Source: Faecalibacterium gallinarum (GTDB taxonomy: Bacteria; Bacillota; Clostridia; Oscillospirales; Ruminococcaceae). Taken from it: a stretch of 64,000 nucleotides of DNA. The first letter of the stretch is position 1; the number at the start of each line of letters is the position of its first letter. The position numbers were made by a program, and so were the translations under genes. The stretch covers positions 21,764 through 85,763 of the forward strand of contig NZ_BQKV01000081.1 of the NCBI RefSeq assembly GCF_022180365.1. Direction: 5' to 3'. Shown piece after piece: positions 47,877 through 55,885 of this stretch. Under the pieces are notes generated by a model. The model saw only the letters and a list, made by a program, of their open reading frames with translations, had not been told where the DNA came from and made no database searches.

Positions 47877-50424
47877 ATTATATGATTCTTTTACAGCCCC
47901 CATGATGAATATTATCCATGCGGTAAGTATGGGCGTTTCTGCTATGGAGAATATGCAGGGTGTAATGAATGAGCCTATCAATAGTTCAATCGGTGATGAT
48001 ATTACAGAACAGATGAATCAGGCGGTTCAGGCAATAGAAGAAGCAAGGGCGGCATTGTCTGAACCTGTTACCCATGAAAACACGGGTATTACTTGGAGCA
48101 GTCCGGGTATGGCTACATTTACCAATACAGGGATTGAACGCTTTGAACAGGAAGTGCAAAGCGCAAATTCCATGTTGGAGCAGTTGAGCGGTACACAGGC
48201 AGCCCATACAAGCGTTTTCCCGGAGAATATGGTAAATGATATGAATACCATGCAAAGCCGGATTCAGGGTATTCAGCAGCGCATACAGGCTATTGAAAAT
48301 AATCCGCTGAATATGGGGACGGATCGGGCAAATGCGGAACTGGAAGGCTTACGATCTCAATTAGATCAGGCGATACAGGCACAAAATGAAATGAATTCGG
48401 CTATGGAGCAAATGGATGTTTCAGCCGCTAATAGTGCTTATATGAGATTGTCGCAGACGGTCAGCACAACAGAAAGATATATTCGTGATAATGTTGATGA
48501 ACAAGGGCGGTTTAACCGTGAAATCAATGAAGGTGTTCATAGTGCTAATAACCTGATGGATTCTATCAAAGGTATGGTTGCCGCTTATGCGGGTATTCAA
48601 ACGATAGGTGAAATTATTGGGTTATCCGATACAATGACACAGACAACCGCCCGTTTAGATTTGATTGTTGACGATGGCGGCAGCGTGGAAGATTTGCAGA
48701 ATAAAATATTCCTATCAGCAGAAAGGGCAAGGGGTTCTTACTTGGCAACCGCCGATGCGGTTTCTAAATTGGGGATGCAGGCTTCACAGGCGTTTTCTTC
48801 CAATGATGAACTGATTGCATTTACTGAACTTCTGAATAAGCAGTTTGTAAATGCCGGAACAGAAGCGGCAGGTATTGATTCCGTAATGTTGCAGCTTACC
48901 CAATCAATGGCGGCTGGCGTTATGCAAGGGGAAGAATTAAACGCAATCATGGATAACGCTTCCATTATCGTTCAGGATATTCAGCGGTATTTGCAGGAAG
49001 TACAGGGCATTGACGCAAGCAACATTAAGGAACTGGCTTCGGAAGGTGTTGTTACAGCGGAAGTCATTAAAAATGCTATGTTCTATGCCGCCGATGAAAC
49101 TAATGCAAAATTTGAAACCATGCCTAAAACCTTCGGGCAAGTGTGGCAATCTTTCCAAAATACCGCATTGATGGCATTTCAAACTGTTTTGAACAGGATG
49201 AACGATTTTGCAAATAGTGAAGCGTTTAACGCCTTTATAATGAGCGCACAGGAAGCAATGCTTGTTTTGGCGGGTATTGTTACAAGCATATTTGATATGA
49301 TAGGGGCAATAGGAACATTCGCCTATGAAAACTGGTCGATTATCAGCCCTATTATTTGGGGGATCATCGGCGCACTTGCGATATATGCGGCATACTTGGC
49401 AATCACAAAAGCGGCAGAACTGGCAAGTGCAGCCGGAAAAATTATTCTTTGCGTGGCTTCTTATGCTCATGCGGCAGCCACAGGCGCAGAAGCAAGCGCA
49501 ACGGCAGCAGCAACCGCCGCACAGTATGGTTTTAATGCCGCATTGCTGGCGTGTCCTATCACTTGGATTATCATTTTGATTATCGCCCTGATTGCCCTAT
49601 TCTATGCGGCAGTTGCGGCGGTGAATAAATTTGCCGGGACTTCCGTTTCTGCAACGGGTATCATTGCCGGGGCATTTGCTGTTCTTGGGGCGCATATTAT
49701 AAACACGTTCATTGTGCCGGTTCAAAATATGATTGCCACATTTGTAAACTTCTTGGGCAATGTATTTAATGATCCGATTGCTGCAATAAAGGTAGCGTTC
49801 TATGATATGTGCTTAACCGTGATTGGATATATCAGGAACCTTGCAAGTGCCATAGAAACATTATTGAATAAAATTCCAGGTGTTACGGTTGATATTACAA
49901 GTGGTCTTGACAGTTTTTATGCAGGGCTTGAACAGGCGCAGCAGGCTGTGAAAGATGAATCCGGTTGGGTGGAATACGTCCAAAAGATGGATTACATTGA
50001 TTATGCAGATGCAGCTTCCGCTGGATATTCGTTCGGTGAAGGAATAGATGAAAGCATTGCAAACTTCGATCCTTCTTCCCTGTTTGATACCAATGTTCCG
50101 GGTGCTGGTGACTATGCCGATCTTAGCGGATACGGCAGCGATTTAGGCGGGCTTGGTGGTATCGGAAGCGGTGTGGATGATATTGCCGGGAACACCGGAG
50201 CAATCGCTGACAGCATGGATATTACAGAAGAAGATTTGAAGTATCTTCGTGATATTGCAGAGCAAGAAGCGATAAACCGATTTACAACCGCTGAAATCAA
50301 TATAGATCAGTCCGGTATGCAGAACAACATTTCTAACGGAATGGATTTGGACGGCGTTATTTCCGGGCTGACAGAAGGTGTAAATGAAGCGATTGATAGC
50401 ATGGCGGAAGGGGTGCATGACTGA
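47851..50424 (+). CDS. Phage tape-measure-like protein
   Basis: 857 residues. The start MASIRTAIELYDSFTAPMMNIIHAVSMGVSAMENMQ is typical of Clostridia phage tape measures; helical coil stretches follow, then the TMP_3-like region (SVEDLQNKIFLSAERARGSYLATADAVSKLGMQ...VMQGEELNAIMDNASIIVQ) and three to four hydrophobic segments (about 490-640) used for membrane insertion during DNA injection. It sets tail length and helps DNA entry in tailed phages. Here it stands alone without tail tube, sheath, baseplate or capsid genes. ATG 47851 follows AGTAGGTG. Confidence 0.88.
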   Translation: MASIRTAIELYDSFTAPMMNIIHAVSMGVSAMENMQGVMNEPINSSIGDDITEQMNQAVQAIEEARAALSEPVTHENTGITWSSPGMATFTNTGIERFEQEVQSANSMLEQLSGTQAAHTSVFPENMVNDMNTMQSRIQGIQQRIQAIENNPLNMGTDRANAELEGLRSQLDQAIQAQNEMNSAMEQMDVSAANSAYMRLSQTVSTTERYIRDNVDEQGRFNREINEGVHSANNLMDSIKGMVAAYAGIQTIGEIIGLSDTMTQTTARLDLIVDDGGSVEDLQNKIFLSAERARGSYLATADAVSKLGMQASQAFSSNDELIAFTELLNKQFVNAGTEAAGIDSVMLQLTQSMAAGVMQGEELNAIMDNASIIVQDIQRYLQEVQGIDASNIKELASEGVVTAEVIKNAMFYAADETNAKFETMPKTFGQVWQSFQNTALMAFQTVLNRMNDFANSEAFNAFIMSAQEAMLVLAGIVTSIFDMIGAIGTFAYENWSIISPIIWGIIGALAIYAAYLAITKAAELASAAGKIILCVASYAHAAATGAEASATAAATAAQYGFNAALLACPITWIIILIIALIALFYAAVAAVNKFAGTSVSATGIIAGAFAVLGAHIINTFIVPVQNMIATFVNFLGNVFNDPIAAIKVAFYDMCLTVIGYIRNLASAIETLLNKIPGVTVDITSGLDSFYAGLEQAQQAVKDESGWVEYVQKMDYIDYADAASAGYSFGEGIDESIANFDPSSLFDTNVPGAGDYADLSGYGSDLGGLGGIGSGVDDIAGNTGAIADSMDITEEDLKYLRDIAEQEAINRFTTAEINIDQSGMQNNISNGMDLDGVISGLTEGVNEAIDSMAEGVHD

Positions 50425-50440
50425 TCCCTGAAAATGCGGG

Positions 50441-50473
50441 AAAGCCCTTCGGTGCAATATCCGGGGGCTTTTT
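50441..50473 (+). terminator. Terminator after the tape-measure gene
   Basis: AAAGCCCTTCGG pairs with CCGGGGGCTTT, followed by TTTC. It ends the long rightward operon. Confidence 0.8.
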
Positions 50474-50480
50474 CTTTGTC

Positions 50481-50509
50481 TTGACTATTGGTGTCCAATA
50501 GTTTATAAT
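50481..50509 (+). promoter_or_regulatory. Promoter with a palindrome in its spacer
   Basis: TTGACT (50481-50486), 17 bases, TATAAT (50504-50509). CTATTGG (50485-50491) and CCAATAG (50495-50501) form a 7-bp palindrome inside the spacer, a good repressor site for the following gene. Confidence 0.8.
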
Positions 50510-50547
50510 TTCAATATAAGATTGAACTTTTCAAAAGGGGTGATTGA

Positions 50548-51111
50548 ATGGAAATCAGGAAAGCAAATGTGATGTTTGGTAAAGCCGGGGGCAACGCAAG
50601 CCGTAATTCATATACTTGCAGAATATCCCTTCCCAAAACATGGGTTGACCGTATGGGGCTAAACCCGGAACGGCGGGAAGTGCAGATTGCGTTTGACGGT
50701 GACAGAATAACCATTCAGCAGCCGGAAGGAAGCCCGATAAAGCAAGCCCCTTTAGCTGACAATAAGAGAATCTGGGCTTTTGCGTTGGTATGGGAACAGA
50801 TGTACAGAAACCACGCCAATATTCCCTTTGGGTTCTTTGAAGATATGGATTTTATCGGGAAAGGGCTTGCGGATTTGGGCTTTGTGATGGATTGCGGGGA
50901 ATCCATGAAAAGAGCCTTTCCGGGCGTGGATGTGTTCAAGGACAATGAAGCGTTCAAGCGGATCATGGATCAGGTTGACTTGCAGACTTTAGGCAATGCG
51001 ATTTTCTCACAATGGCGGTACTGGAATCATTGGAGTATGGGACGGATGGAAGAATCAGATTTTGAATGGTTCGTGATGGCATATTCCCGGTTGGCAGAAT
51101 TGGCAGCTTGA
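50548..51111 (+). CDS. AbrB-like swapped-hairpin DNA-binding protein
   Basis: 187 residues. The first 60 residues have a SpoVT/AbrB-type hairpin (SRNSYTCRISLPKTWVDRMGLNPERREVQIAFDGDRITIQ); the remaining 120 are helical, with many Trp and Phe, and unknown. It has its own strong promoter and terminator, so it can be expressed in the integrated state. The spacer palindrome suggests autoregulation. It may be a maintenance or immunity gene. Confidence 0.65.
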   Translation: MEIRKANVMFGKAGGNASRNSYTCRISLPKTWVDRMGLNPERREVQIAFDGDRITIQQPEGSPIKQAPLADNKRIWAFALVWEQMYRNHANIPFGFFEDMDFIGKGLADLGFVMDCGESMKRAFPGVDVFKDNEAFKRIMDQVDLQTLGNAIFSQWRYWNHWSMGRMEESDFEWFVMAYSRLAELAA

Positions 51112-51120
51112 CAGATAAGA

Positions 51121-51156
51121 AGCACTTTTGAAAGTTTATTTTCAAGGGTGCTTTTT
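51121..51156 (+). terminator. Terminator after the AbrB-like gene
   Basis: AGCACTTTTGAAA pairs with TTTTCAAGGGTGCT, followed by TTTTC. Confidence 0.8.
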
Positions 51157-51213
51157 CTATGCCTTTATTCCGGGTGGTATAAATTATCAAGGACGTACAA
51201 AAAACCGTTATAT

Positions 51214-51240
51214 GAGCCTTATATAAAGCCCTGATATAAT
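51214..51240 (+). promoter_or_regulatory. Promoter and repeat motif of the surface protein gene
   Basis: TATAAT (51235-51240) has no -35 consensus; instead GAGCCTTATATAAAGCC (51214-51230) lies just upstream. Nearly the same motif recurs at 52911-52926 after the gene, and its complement-like form at 37571-37586. It may be read by an element-encoded factor. Confidence 0.5.
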
Positions 51241-51290
51241 ATTCTTGCGCCTTACGGCGGCAAAACTATTTATATCAGGAGGTTCAAAAG

Positions 51291-52907
51291 ATGAACAGGA
51301 AAAAGAAGCTTTTAAGGGTTATTGCGATGACGATCTGCCTTGTGCTGATTATGGGGGTGAATGTAGGAATATCAGCGGCAGAAACGGAATCTAATTTTGA
51401 AATGGTATCAAACGCATACGAATTAGAATCCGCAATAAAAAGGGCTGATGAAGGGGATGAAATTATACTATTGCATGAAATAGAAATTTCAAATGATCTT
51501 CCTGTTCCTGATGGGAAGATTATTATAACAAGATTAGACCCTAACAGCCGTTTGATTACTCGTAATGGTGTGAGGGTGGATTTTCAAAATATGATTTTTG
51601 ACGGTGCATGGATGGATAATCAATATTATTCATTTATAACCTTGCAAGGTGATTTTAGCTTTAAGAATTGCACATTCCAAAATTGTGGCGATCCTGAAAG
51701 AACAGGCGGTGGAAATCGTATTGGCGGGGCAGTTAGAGTTGAAGCGGGTGAAGGTACTTTTGAAAATTGCACATTTATAGATAATAATGCCGTAGCGGGC
51801 GGACACCTTGCCGTTAGAGGGGATTCTATTGTACATTTGAATCAGTGTACTATGAAAAATGGAGTTGCGTTAGGTGAGGGAGGGGCAGTAGAGGTTTATG
51901 GATCGTCCAAATGCTATATTGATTCATGTGTAATAACGGAAAATCGTGCCGGAAATTATGGCGGTGGAATTGCAAATCGTGCGTATGCTCAAATAAGCAA
52001 TTCAAAAATATATAACAATGTAACGCCTTATGGTGGTGCGGATATAGGGAACGGTATTGGTGGAACGATTGATCTTCAAGATAGCCTTGAAAGGCTGAAT
52101 GAACTTTTTGCAGAAGATAATATCATTGTTCATGGTTGGGTGTGCGATTATGATTTTGAACAAGGTATCTTTATCCCGGATGTTGACCCGGCAGCCGAAA
52201 ATGCGCTTTTGAAGCTGGACTATGAATATAAGCAGCCTGAACCGGAAATCCCGGAAGAAACCGAACCAACGGAGCCTGAACCTACAGAGCCGGAAGAACA
52301 AGAGCCGACAGAACCCGCAGAATCAGAGGAACAGCCCACGGAAACAGAAGAACCGGATGAATCGCAGCCGGAGCAGCCGACAGAGGAAGAACCCGGCACA
52401 GAGCCGGAAACACCGGATGAAGAAGAACCAACAACCCCGGCAACACCTTCTGAACCGTCCGTTGGTAATAACAGTAACACAACCACGACAACCACAAATT
52501 CAAACAGTTCAACGGATAATTCAGACCGTTCAACCCATAGCACTACTACGGACAATTCCCGGCGTGAAGAAATCAATGATTCCAATAACACTTCCACGGT
52601 AAATAATTACTATGCGCAGGATCAGCAACCTTCCGGTGGTGGGGAATCTGTTCAAACAATCGTTGTTCCCGCTGGAAGCAGCGGAAGCAGCGAACCCATA
52701 GAACAGACAATCAAAGTGGAAGCACCGGATGGCAGCACCGGGGCGGATGGTATGACCTTGAATGTCAATGTGAATGTTGGAGAGGACGGAACGCCGGATC
52801 AGGAAGCAGAAGATTCACCACAACAGCAGAACGAGGCTTCATGGTATCAGGTGGCGGTTCTTTGCCTGTTATCTGCTATCTTGGTTTGTGTGATAAAGAA
52901 ACGTTGA
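51291..52907 (+). CDS. Secreted beta-helix surface protein with anchored tail
   Basis: 538 residues. The signal peptide (about 1-30, ending ISAAE) is followed by a right-handed parallel beta-helix with repeated strands such as FKNCTFQNCG, FENCTFIDNNAVAGG and YIDSCVITENRAGNYGGGI (about 90-260). Residues about 315-410 are Pro/Glu/Thr-rich stalk, then a Ser/Thr/Asn-rich span; the end is one membrane helix with KKR, as in wall-spanning proteins, but no LPXTG motif is seen. It may bind polysaccharide or act as an adhesin or receptor-blocking protein. It is the last gene of the element. Confidence 0.8.
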   Translation: MNRKKKLLRVIAMTICLVLIMGVNVGISAAETESNFEMVSNAYELESAIKRADEGDEIILLHEIEISNDLPVPDGKIIITRLDPNSRLITRNGVRVDFQNMIFDGAWMDNQYYSFITLQGDFSFKNCTFQNCGDPERTGGGNRIGGAVRVEAGEGTFENCTFIDNNAVAGGHLAVRGDSIVHLNQCTMKNGVALGEGGAVEVYGSSKCYIDSCVITENRAGNYGGGIANRAYAQISNSKIYNNVTPYGGADIGNGIGGTIDLQDSLERLNELFAEDNIIVHGWVCDYDFEQGIFIPDVDPAAENALLKLDYEYKQPEPEIPEETEPTEPEPTEPEEQEPTEPAESEEQPTETEEPDESQPEQPTEEEPGTEPETPDEEEPTTPATPSEPSVGNNSNTTTTTTNSNSSTDNSDRSTHSTTTDNSRREEINDSNNTSTVNNYYAQDQQPSGGGESVQTIVVPAGSSGSSEPIEQTIKVEAPDGSTGADGMTLNVNVNVGEDGTPDQEAEDSPQQQNEASWYQVAVLCLLSAILVCVIKKR

Positions 52908-53144
52908 TTTGAGCTTATATAAAGCCTTTACATATTAGACGATAGTTTATAGGCGTATTGCTGAAAAACTTCTATATATGGCTTATATGGGCTTGCACAA
53001 TGGAAATGAATGTGTTATAATCGCAATCCGAGGTGTTCCGGGGATGTTCAATCCTTTCTGAAATTTTAAGAATTTTAGATAACTTTGAACATTACACTAA
53101 CATGACACAAAATCCCCGAAAGTCCTTGAAAATCAATGTTTTGT

Positions 53145-53161
53145 AGTTATCCAAGCGCTAA
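53145..53161 (+). other. Candidate attR (second rpsI 3' end copy)
   Basis: AGTTATCCAAGCGCTAA agrees with 37479-37495 at 13 of 17 bases. In frame it reads Leu-Ser-Lys-Arg-stop, the natural end of S9, followed by a strong terminator. This is probably the original chromosomal 3' end displaced by the element. Confidence is limited by the mismatches. Confidence 0.55.
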
Positions 53162-53179
53162 ACTTTATCAAAAGTGGTC

Positions 53180-53214
53180 AAAAACCCCGGAACTACGCGG
53201 TTTCCGGGGTTTTT
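53180..53214. terminator. Terminator beyond attR, likely the original rpsI terminator
   Basis: AAAAACCCCGGAA (53180-53192) and TTTCCGGGGTTTTT (53201-53214) pair around CTACGCGG; it also has a T-rich end on the other strand. Confidence 0.85.
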
Positions 53215-53604
53215 CCTTTTCAAATGGTTTGACGCAATTTGACAGAACGAAGCCTCTTTTAACCCGTTTTCTATGGGTTAAATGGTGGACAACCACCCCA
53301 AAAAGAGGGCTTATGGGTTAAAAAATAGGACAACCGAGACGCGATTTTGGGATGCCAAGGGGATGTTTATTTATACATCTCCAAGAGACCTTTTTCGTGA
53401 AAACGGTTTGTCTGAATTTGACCTAATTTGAACAAAAGAGAATAAATCTAATCGCCAAGCGCTCAGTATTTTCTACTGGGCGCTTTTTGCGTTTCCGGGG
53501 AATTTCATTCCGGGATAAGAAAAGGCCGTCACTTTCAATTTTTGAAGTGGCGGCTTTTTCTATTTCCAGAAGCCATAGAACAATTCAGAAATGAGGTGAA
53601 GTCA

Positions 53605-54426
53605 TTGAACACGCAAATCATCGCCATCGCCAACCAGAAAGGCGGCGTTGGCAAGACAACCACCTGCGCGAACCTGGGGATTGGGCTGGCGCAGGCCGGA
53701 AAGAAAGTGCTGCTGATCGACGGGGACCCGCAAGGCAGCCTGACCATCAGCCTGGGCCACCCCCAGCCGGACAAGCTGCCCTTTACCCTGTCCGACGCGA
53801 TGGGCCGTATCCTGATGGACGAGCCGCTGCGCCCCGGCGAGGGTATCCTGCACCACCCGGAGGGCGTTGACCTGATGCCCGCAGACATCCAGCTCTCCGG
53901 CATGGAGGTCTCCCTGGTGAACGCCATGAGCCGAGAGACCATCCTGCGGCAGTATCTGGACACGCTCAAGGGACAGTATTCCCATATCCTGATTGACTGC
54001 CAGCCATCCCTGGGTATGCTCACGGTCAACGCCCTGGCCGCCGCCAACAGGGTCATAATCCCCGTTCAGGCGGAGTACCTGCCCGCCAAGGGCCTGGAAC
54101 AGCTGCTCCAGACCGTAAACAAGGTGAAGCGGCAGATCAACCCCAAGCTCCAGATCGACGGCATATTGCTGACGATGGTGGACAACCGCACCAACTTCGC
54201 CAAGGAGATTGCCGCCCTGCTGCGGGAGACCTATGGCAGCAAAATCAAGGTGTTCGGCACCGAGATTCCCCATTCTGTCCGGGCAAAGGAGATCAGCGCC
54301 GAGGGCAAAAGCATTTTTGCCCATGACCCTAATGGCAAGGTGGCCGAGGGCTATAAGAATCTGACCAAGGAGGTGATAAAACTTGAAAAGCAGCGCGAAA
54401 AAAGTAGAGCTGGCTCCATACGATGA
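53605..54426 (+). CDS. parA: ParA-family partition ATPase
   Basis: 273 residues. Deviant Walker A KGGVGKTTT (residues 12-20), LLIDGDPQGS, and ILIDCQPSLGMLTVNAL are the ParA/Soj pattern. It helps to segregate the excised circular element. The start is TTG 53605 after GAGGTG (a longer frame from 53542 contains part of a terminator). It overlaps parB by 44 bases. Confidence 0.92.
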   Translation: MNTQIIAIANQKGGVGKTTTCANLGIGLAQAGKKVLLIDGDPQGSLTISLGHPQPDKLPFTLSDAMGRILMDEPLRPGEGILHHPEGVDLMPADIQLSGMEVSLVNAMSRETILRQYLDTLKGQYSHILIDCQPSLGMLTVNALAAANRVIIPVQAEYLPAKGLEQLLQTVNKVKRQINPKLQIDGILLTMVDNRTNFAKEIAALLRETYGSKIKVFGTEIPHSVRAKEISAEGKSIFAHDPNGKVAEGYKNLTKEVIKLEKQREKSRAGSIR

Positions 54427-55309
54427 TTTGTTTTCCACCGAGGAAAGCCGCCAGGATGCCAAGCTGGAGAAGATACAGGAAATTCCGCTGTCTGAGCTGC
54501 ACCCATTTAAGGGGCATCCCTTCAAAGTCAAGGATGACGAGGCCATGATGGAGACCGCCGACAGCGTTCGGCAGTATGGTGTTCTGGTTCCGGCGATCGC
54601 CCGCCCGGACCCGGAGGGCGGCTATGAGCTGGTTGCCGGTCACAGGCGGCACCGGGCCAGTGAGCTGGCCGAGAAAGAAACCATGCCTGTCATTGTCCGA
54701 GACCTGGACGATGATGCTGCCACTATCATCATGGTGGACAGCAACTTACAACGTGAAAGCCTGCTCCCCAGCGAAAGGGCCTTTGCTTACAAGATGAAGC
54801 TGGAGGCTATGAAACACCAAGGCGCACGGGGGGACTTAACTTCGTCCCAACTTGGGACGAAGTTGCGTGCAGATGAATTGTTGGCGCAGCAGGCTGGTTC
54901 GAGTAGGAACCAGGTGCAGCGCTATATCCGCCTGACGGAGCTGATTCCCGAACTGCTGGATATGGTCGATGAAAAGAAAATCGCCCTCAATCCGGCTTAT
55001 GAGCTGTCCTTTCTCAAAAAAGAAGAACAGCGGGATTTGCTGGACGCGATGGACAGCGAACAGGCTACCCCCTCTCTCTCCCAGGCTCAGCGACTCAAGA
55101 AATACAGCCAGGAGGGACATCTGACCCTCGATATGATGCGCGTCATCATGGGTGAGGAAAAGAAAAGTGATCTCGACAAAGTGACTTTCACCTCCGACAC
55201 CCTGCGGAAGTATTTCCCCAAAAGCTATACGCCCCAGCGGATGCAGGAAACCATTATCAAACTGCTGGAGGCGTGGCAGAAGAAGCGCCAGAGAGACCAG
55301 GAACGATGA
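54383..55309 (+). CDS. parB: ParB-family partition protein
   Basis: 308 residues. The ParB/Srx box appears as ADSVRQYGVLVPAIARPD and VAGHRRHRASELAEKE; a helix-turn-helix lies in AGSSRNQVQRYIRLTELIPELL. The start is TTG 54383 with a perfect AAGGAGGTGAT upstream. It binds centromere-like sites; repeated sequences upstream of parA are candidates. ParA and ParB overlap. Confidence 0.92.
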   Translation: MKSSAKKVELAPYDDLFSTEESRQDAKLEKIQEIPLSELHPFKGHPFKVKDDEAMMETADSVRQYGVLVPAIARPDPEGGYELVAGHRRHRASELAEKETMPVIVRDLDDDAATIIMVDSNLQRESLLPSERAFAYKMKLEAMKHQGARGDLTSSQLGTKLRADELLAQQAGSSRNQVQRYIRLTELIPELLDMVDEKKIALNPAYELSFLKKEEQRDLLDAMDSEQATPSLSQAQRLKKYSQEGHLTLDMMRVIMGEEKKSDLDKVTFTSDTLRKYFPKSYTPQRMQETIIKLLEAWQKKRQRDQER

Positions 55310-55321
55310 AAGGAGCCGCCT

Positions 55322-55597
55322 ATGAGGGATATTTCAGCCCGTGAGCTGAAAGGACACAATATCTTGGCCGTAGAGCGTTTTCAGGACAGCACCCGCTGGA
55401 TGATCGAGTTTTCCGTTCAGCGCCCTTGTTCCTACGGCTGCCCCGGCGATGATATGCGGCTGTTTCTTACGGAGGACGGGTATCAGGCCGCCCTCGTAAG
55501 CCAGAAGCGTCGGGAAATCAAAATCAAGCGGTATGCCCGTGTGATCGAGGGCCATGTGCTCGACTTCAAACCGGACAAGCGCCGCCGCCACCCGTAA
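55322..55597 (+). CDS. ICE conserved small protein, paralogue of the 57183 gene
   Basis: 91 residues, basic, unrecognised function. RLFLTEDGYQAAL and ARVIEGHVLDF have clear counterparts (RLFLTEAGYQKSL, AKVRQGHLYY) in the product of 57183-57494. Both have a small mixed fold without enzymatic motif. ATG follows AAAGGAG. Confidence 0.65.
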   Translation: MRDISARELKGHNILAVERFQDSTRWMIEFSVQRPCSYGCPGDDMRLFLTEDGYQAALVSQKRREIKIKRYARVIEGHVLDFKPDKRRRHP

Positions 55598-55624
55598 ACT
55601 CATTATCACTACGAAAGGAAAGGA

Positions 55625-55816
55625 ATGAATATGTGTACTGTCCAGAGCATCAAAGATGCCATCCGGGAAAGTTGCCAGTCCCAGTATGATATGGAATCCA
55701 CCGACATTGACCGGGTTTTGCAGACCCTCCCGTTTTCGGAGCATGAGCCGATGTTCAGTCATCCGCCGAAGTACAAGCGTCCTTACCGGCCCTGGCAGAA
55801 CAACAAAAACAGCTGA
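55625..55816 (+). CDS. Small ICE hypothetical protein
   Basis: 63 residues (61 if started at ATG 55631). The AAAGGAAAGGA stretch before it suits either start. Unrecognised. A terminator follows directly. Confidence 0.5.
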   Translation: MNMCTVQSIKDAIRESCQSQYDMESTDIDRVLQTLPFSEHEPMFSHPPKYKRPYRPWQNNKNS

Positions 55817-55855
55817 AAGCCACAGTCTTTTTCACGAAGGATTGTGGCTTTTTTC
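55816..55855 (+). terminator. Terminator between small genes and the replication-like gene
   Basis: AAAGCCACA (55816-55824) pairs with TGTGGCTTT (55843-55851), extended by AGTC/GATT, followed by T4. Confidence 0.75.
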
Positions 55856-55885
55856 ATGCCCTAAAATTAGAAAGGAGTGAAGTCA

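Larger units (their letters stand above)
37496..53161. mobile_element. Integrated phage-satellite-like element at rpsI
   Basis: About 15.7 kb, visibly less G+C-rich than the flanking chromosome. Layout: leftward ribbon-helix-helix gene, tyrosine integrase and repressor; a divergent promoter switch; then about 18 rightward genes with overlapping starts, including a replication helicase, Mor-like activator, small-terminase-like protein, cold-shock protein, sigma factor, tape measure, AbrB-like protein and a beta-helix surface protein. There is no capsid, portal, large terminase, holin, relaxase or coupling protein. Integrase, repressor, rep and terS-like order resembles phage-inducible chromosomal islands. 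All frames are open, which argues against a decayed prophage. Confidence 0.7.
53028..53216 (+). ncRNA. Candidate small RNA spanning attR
   Basis: The promoter TTGCAC (52993-52998) and TATAAT (53016-53021) has 17-base spacing and no open reading frame downstream; a perfect-arm terminator lies at 53180-53214. A transcript of about 190 bases is expected. It could also be transcription that controls recombination at the site. There is no match to a known RNA family that I recognise. Confidence 0.4.
52908..53604. other. Right-end intergenic region: repeats, orphan promoter, terminators
   Basis: Nothing codes in this 697-bp gap. In order it holds GAGCTTATATAAAGCC (52911-52926), promoter TTGCAC-17-TATAAT (52993-53021), ATGACACA (53102-53109), the attR candidate (53145-53161), a terminator (53180-53214), two ATGGGTTAAA-containing repeats with GGACAACC (about 53273-53294 and 53312-53334), CCAAGCGCT (53456-53464), and terminators at 53459-53490 and 53520-53560. 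Confidence 0.75.

Noticed and set aside
52220..52602. Open frames within the Pro/Glu/Thr-rich stalk of the surface protein
   Set aside because: Low-complexity repeats keep other frames open; not independent genes.
37496..53161. Complete prophage
   Set aside because: Only tape measure and possible small terminase recall virion genes; capsid, portal, large terminase, tail tube and lysis genes are missing.
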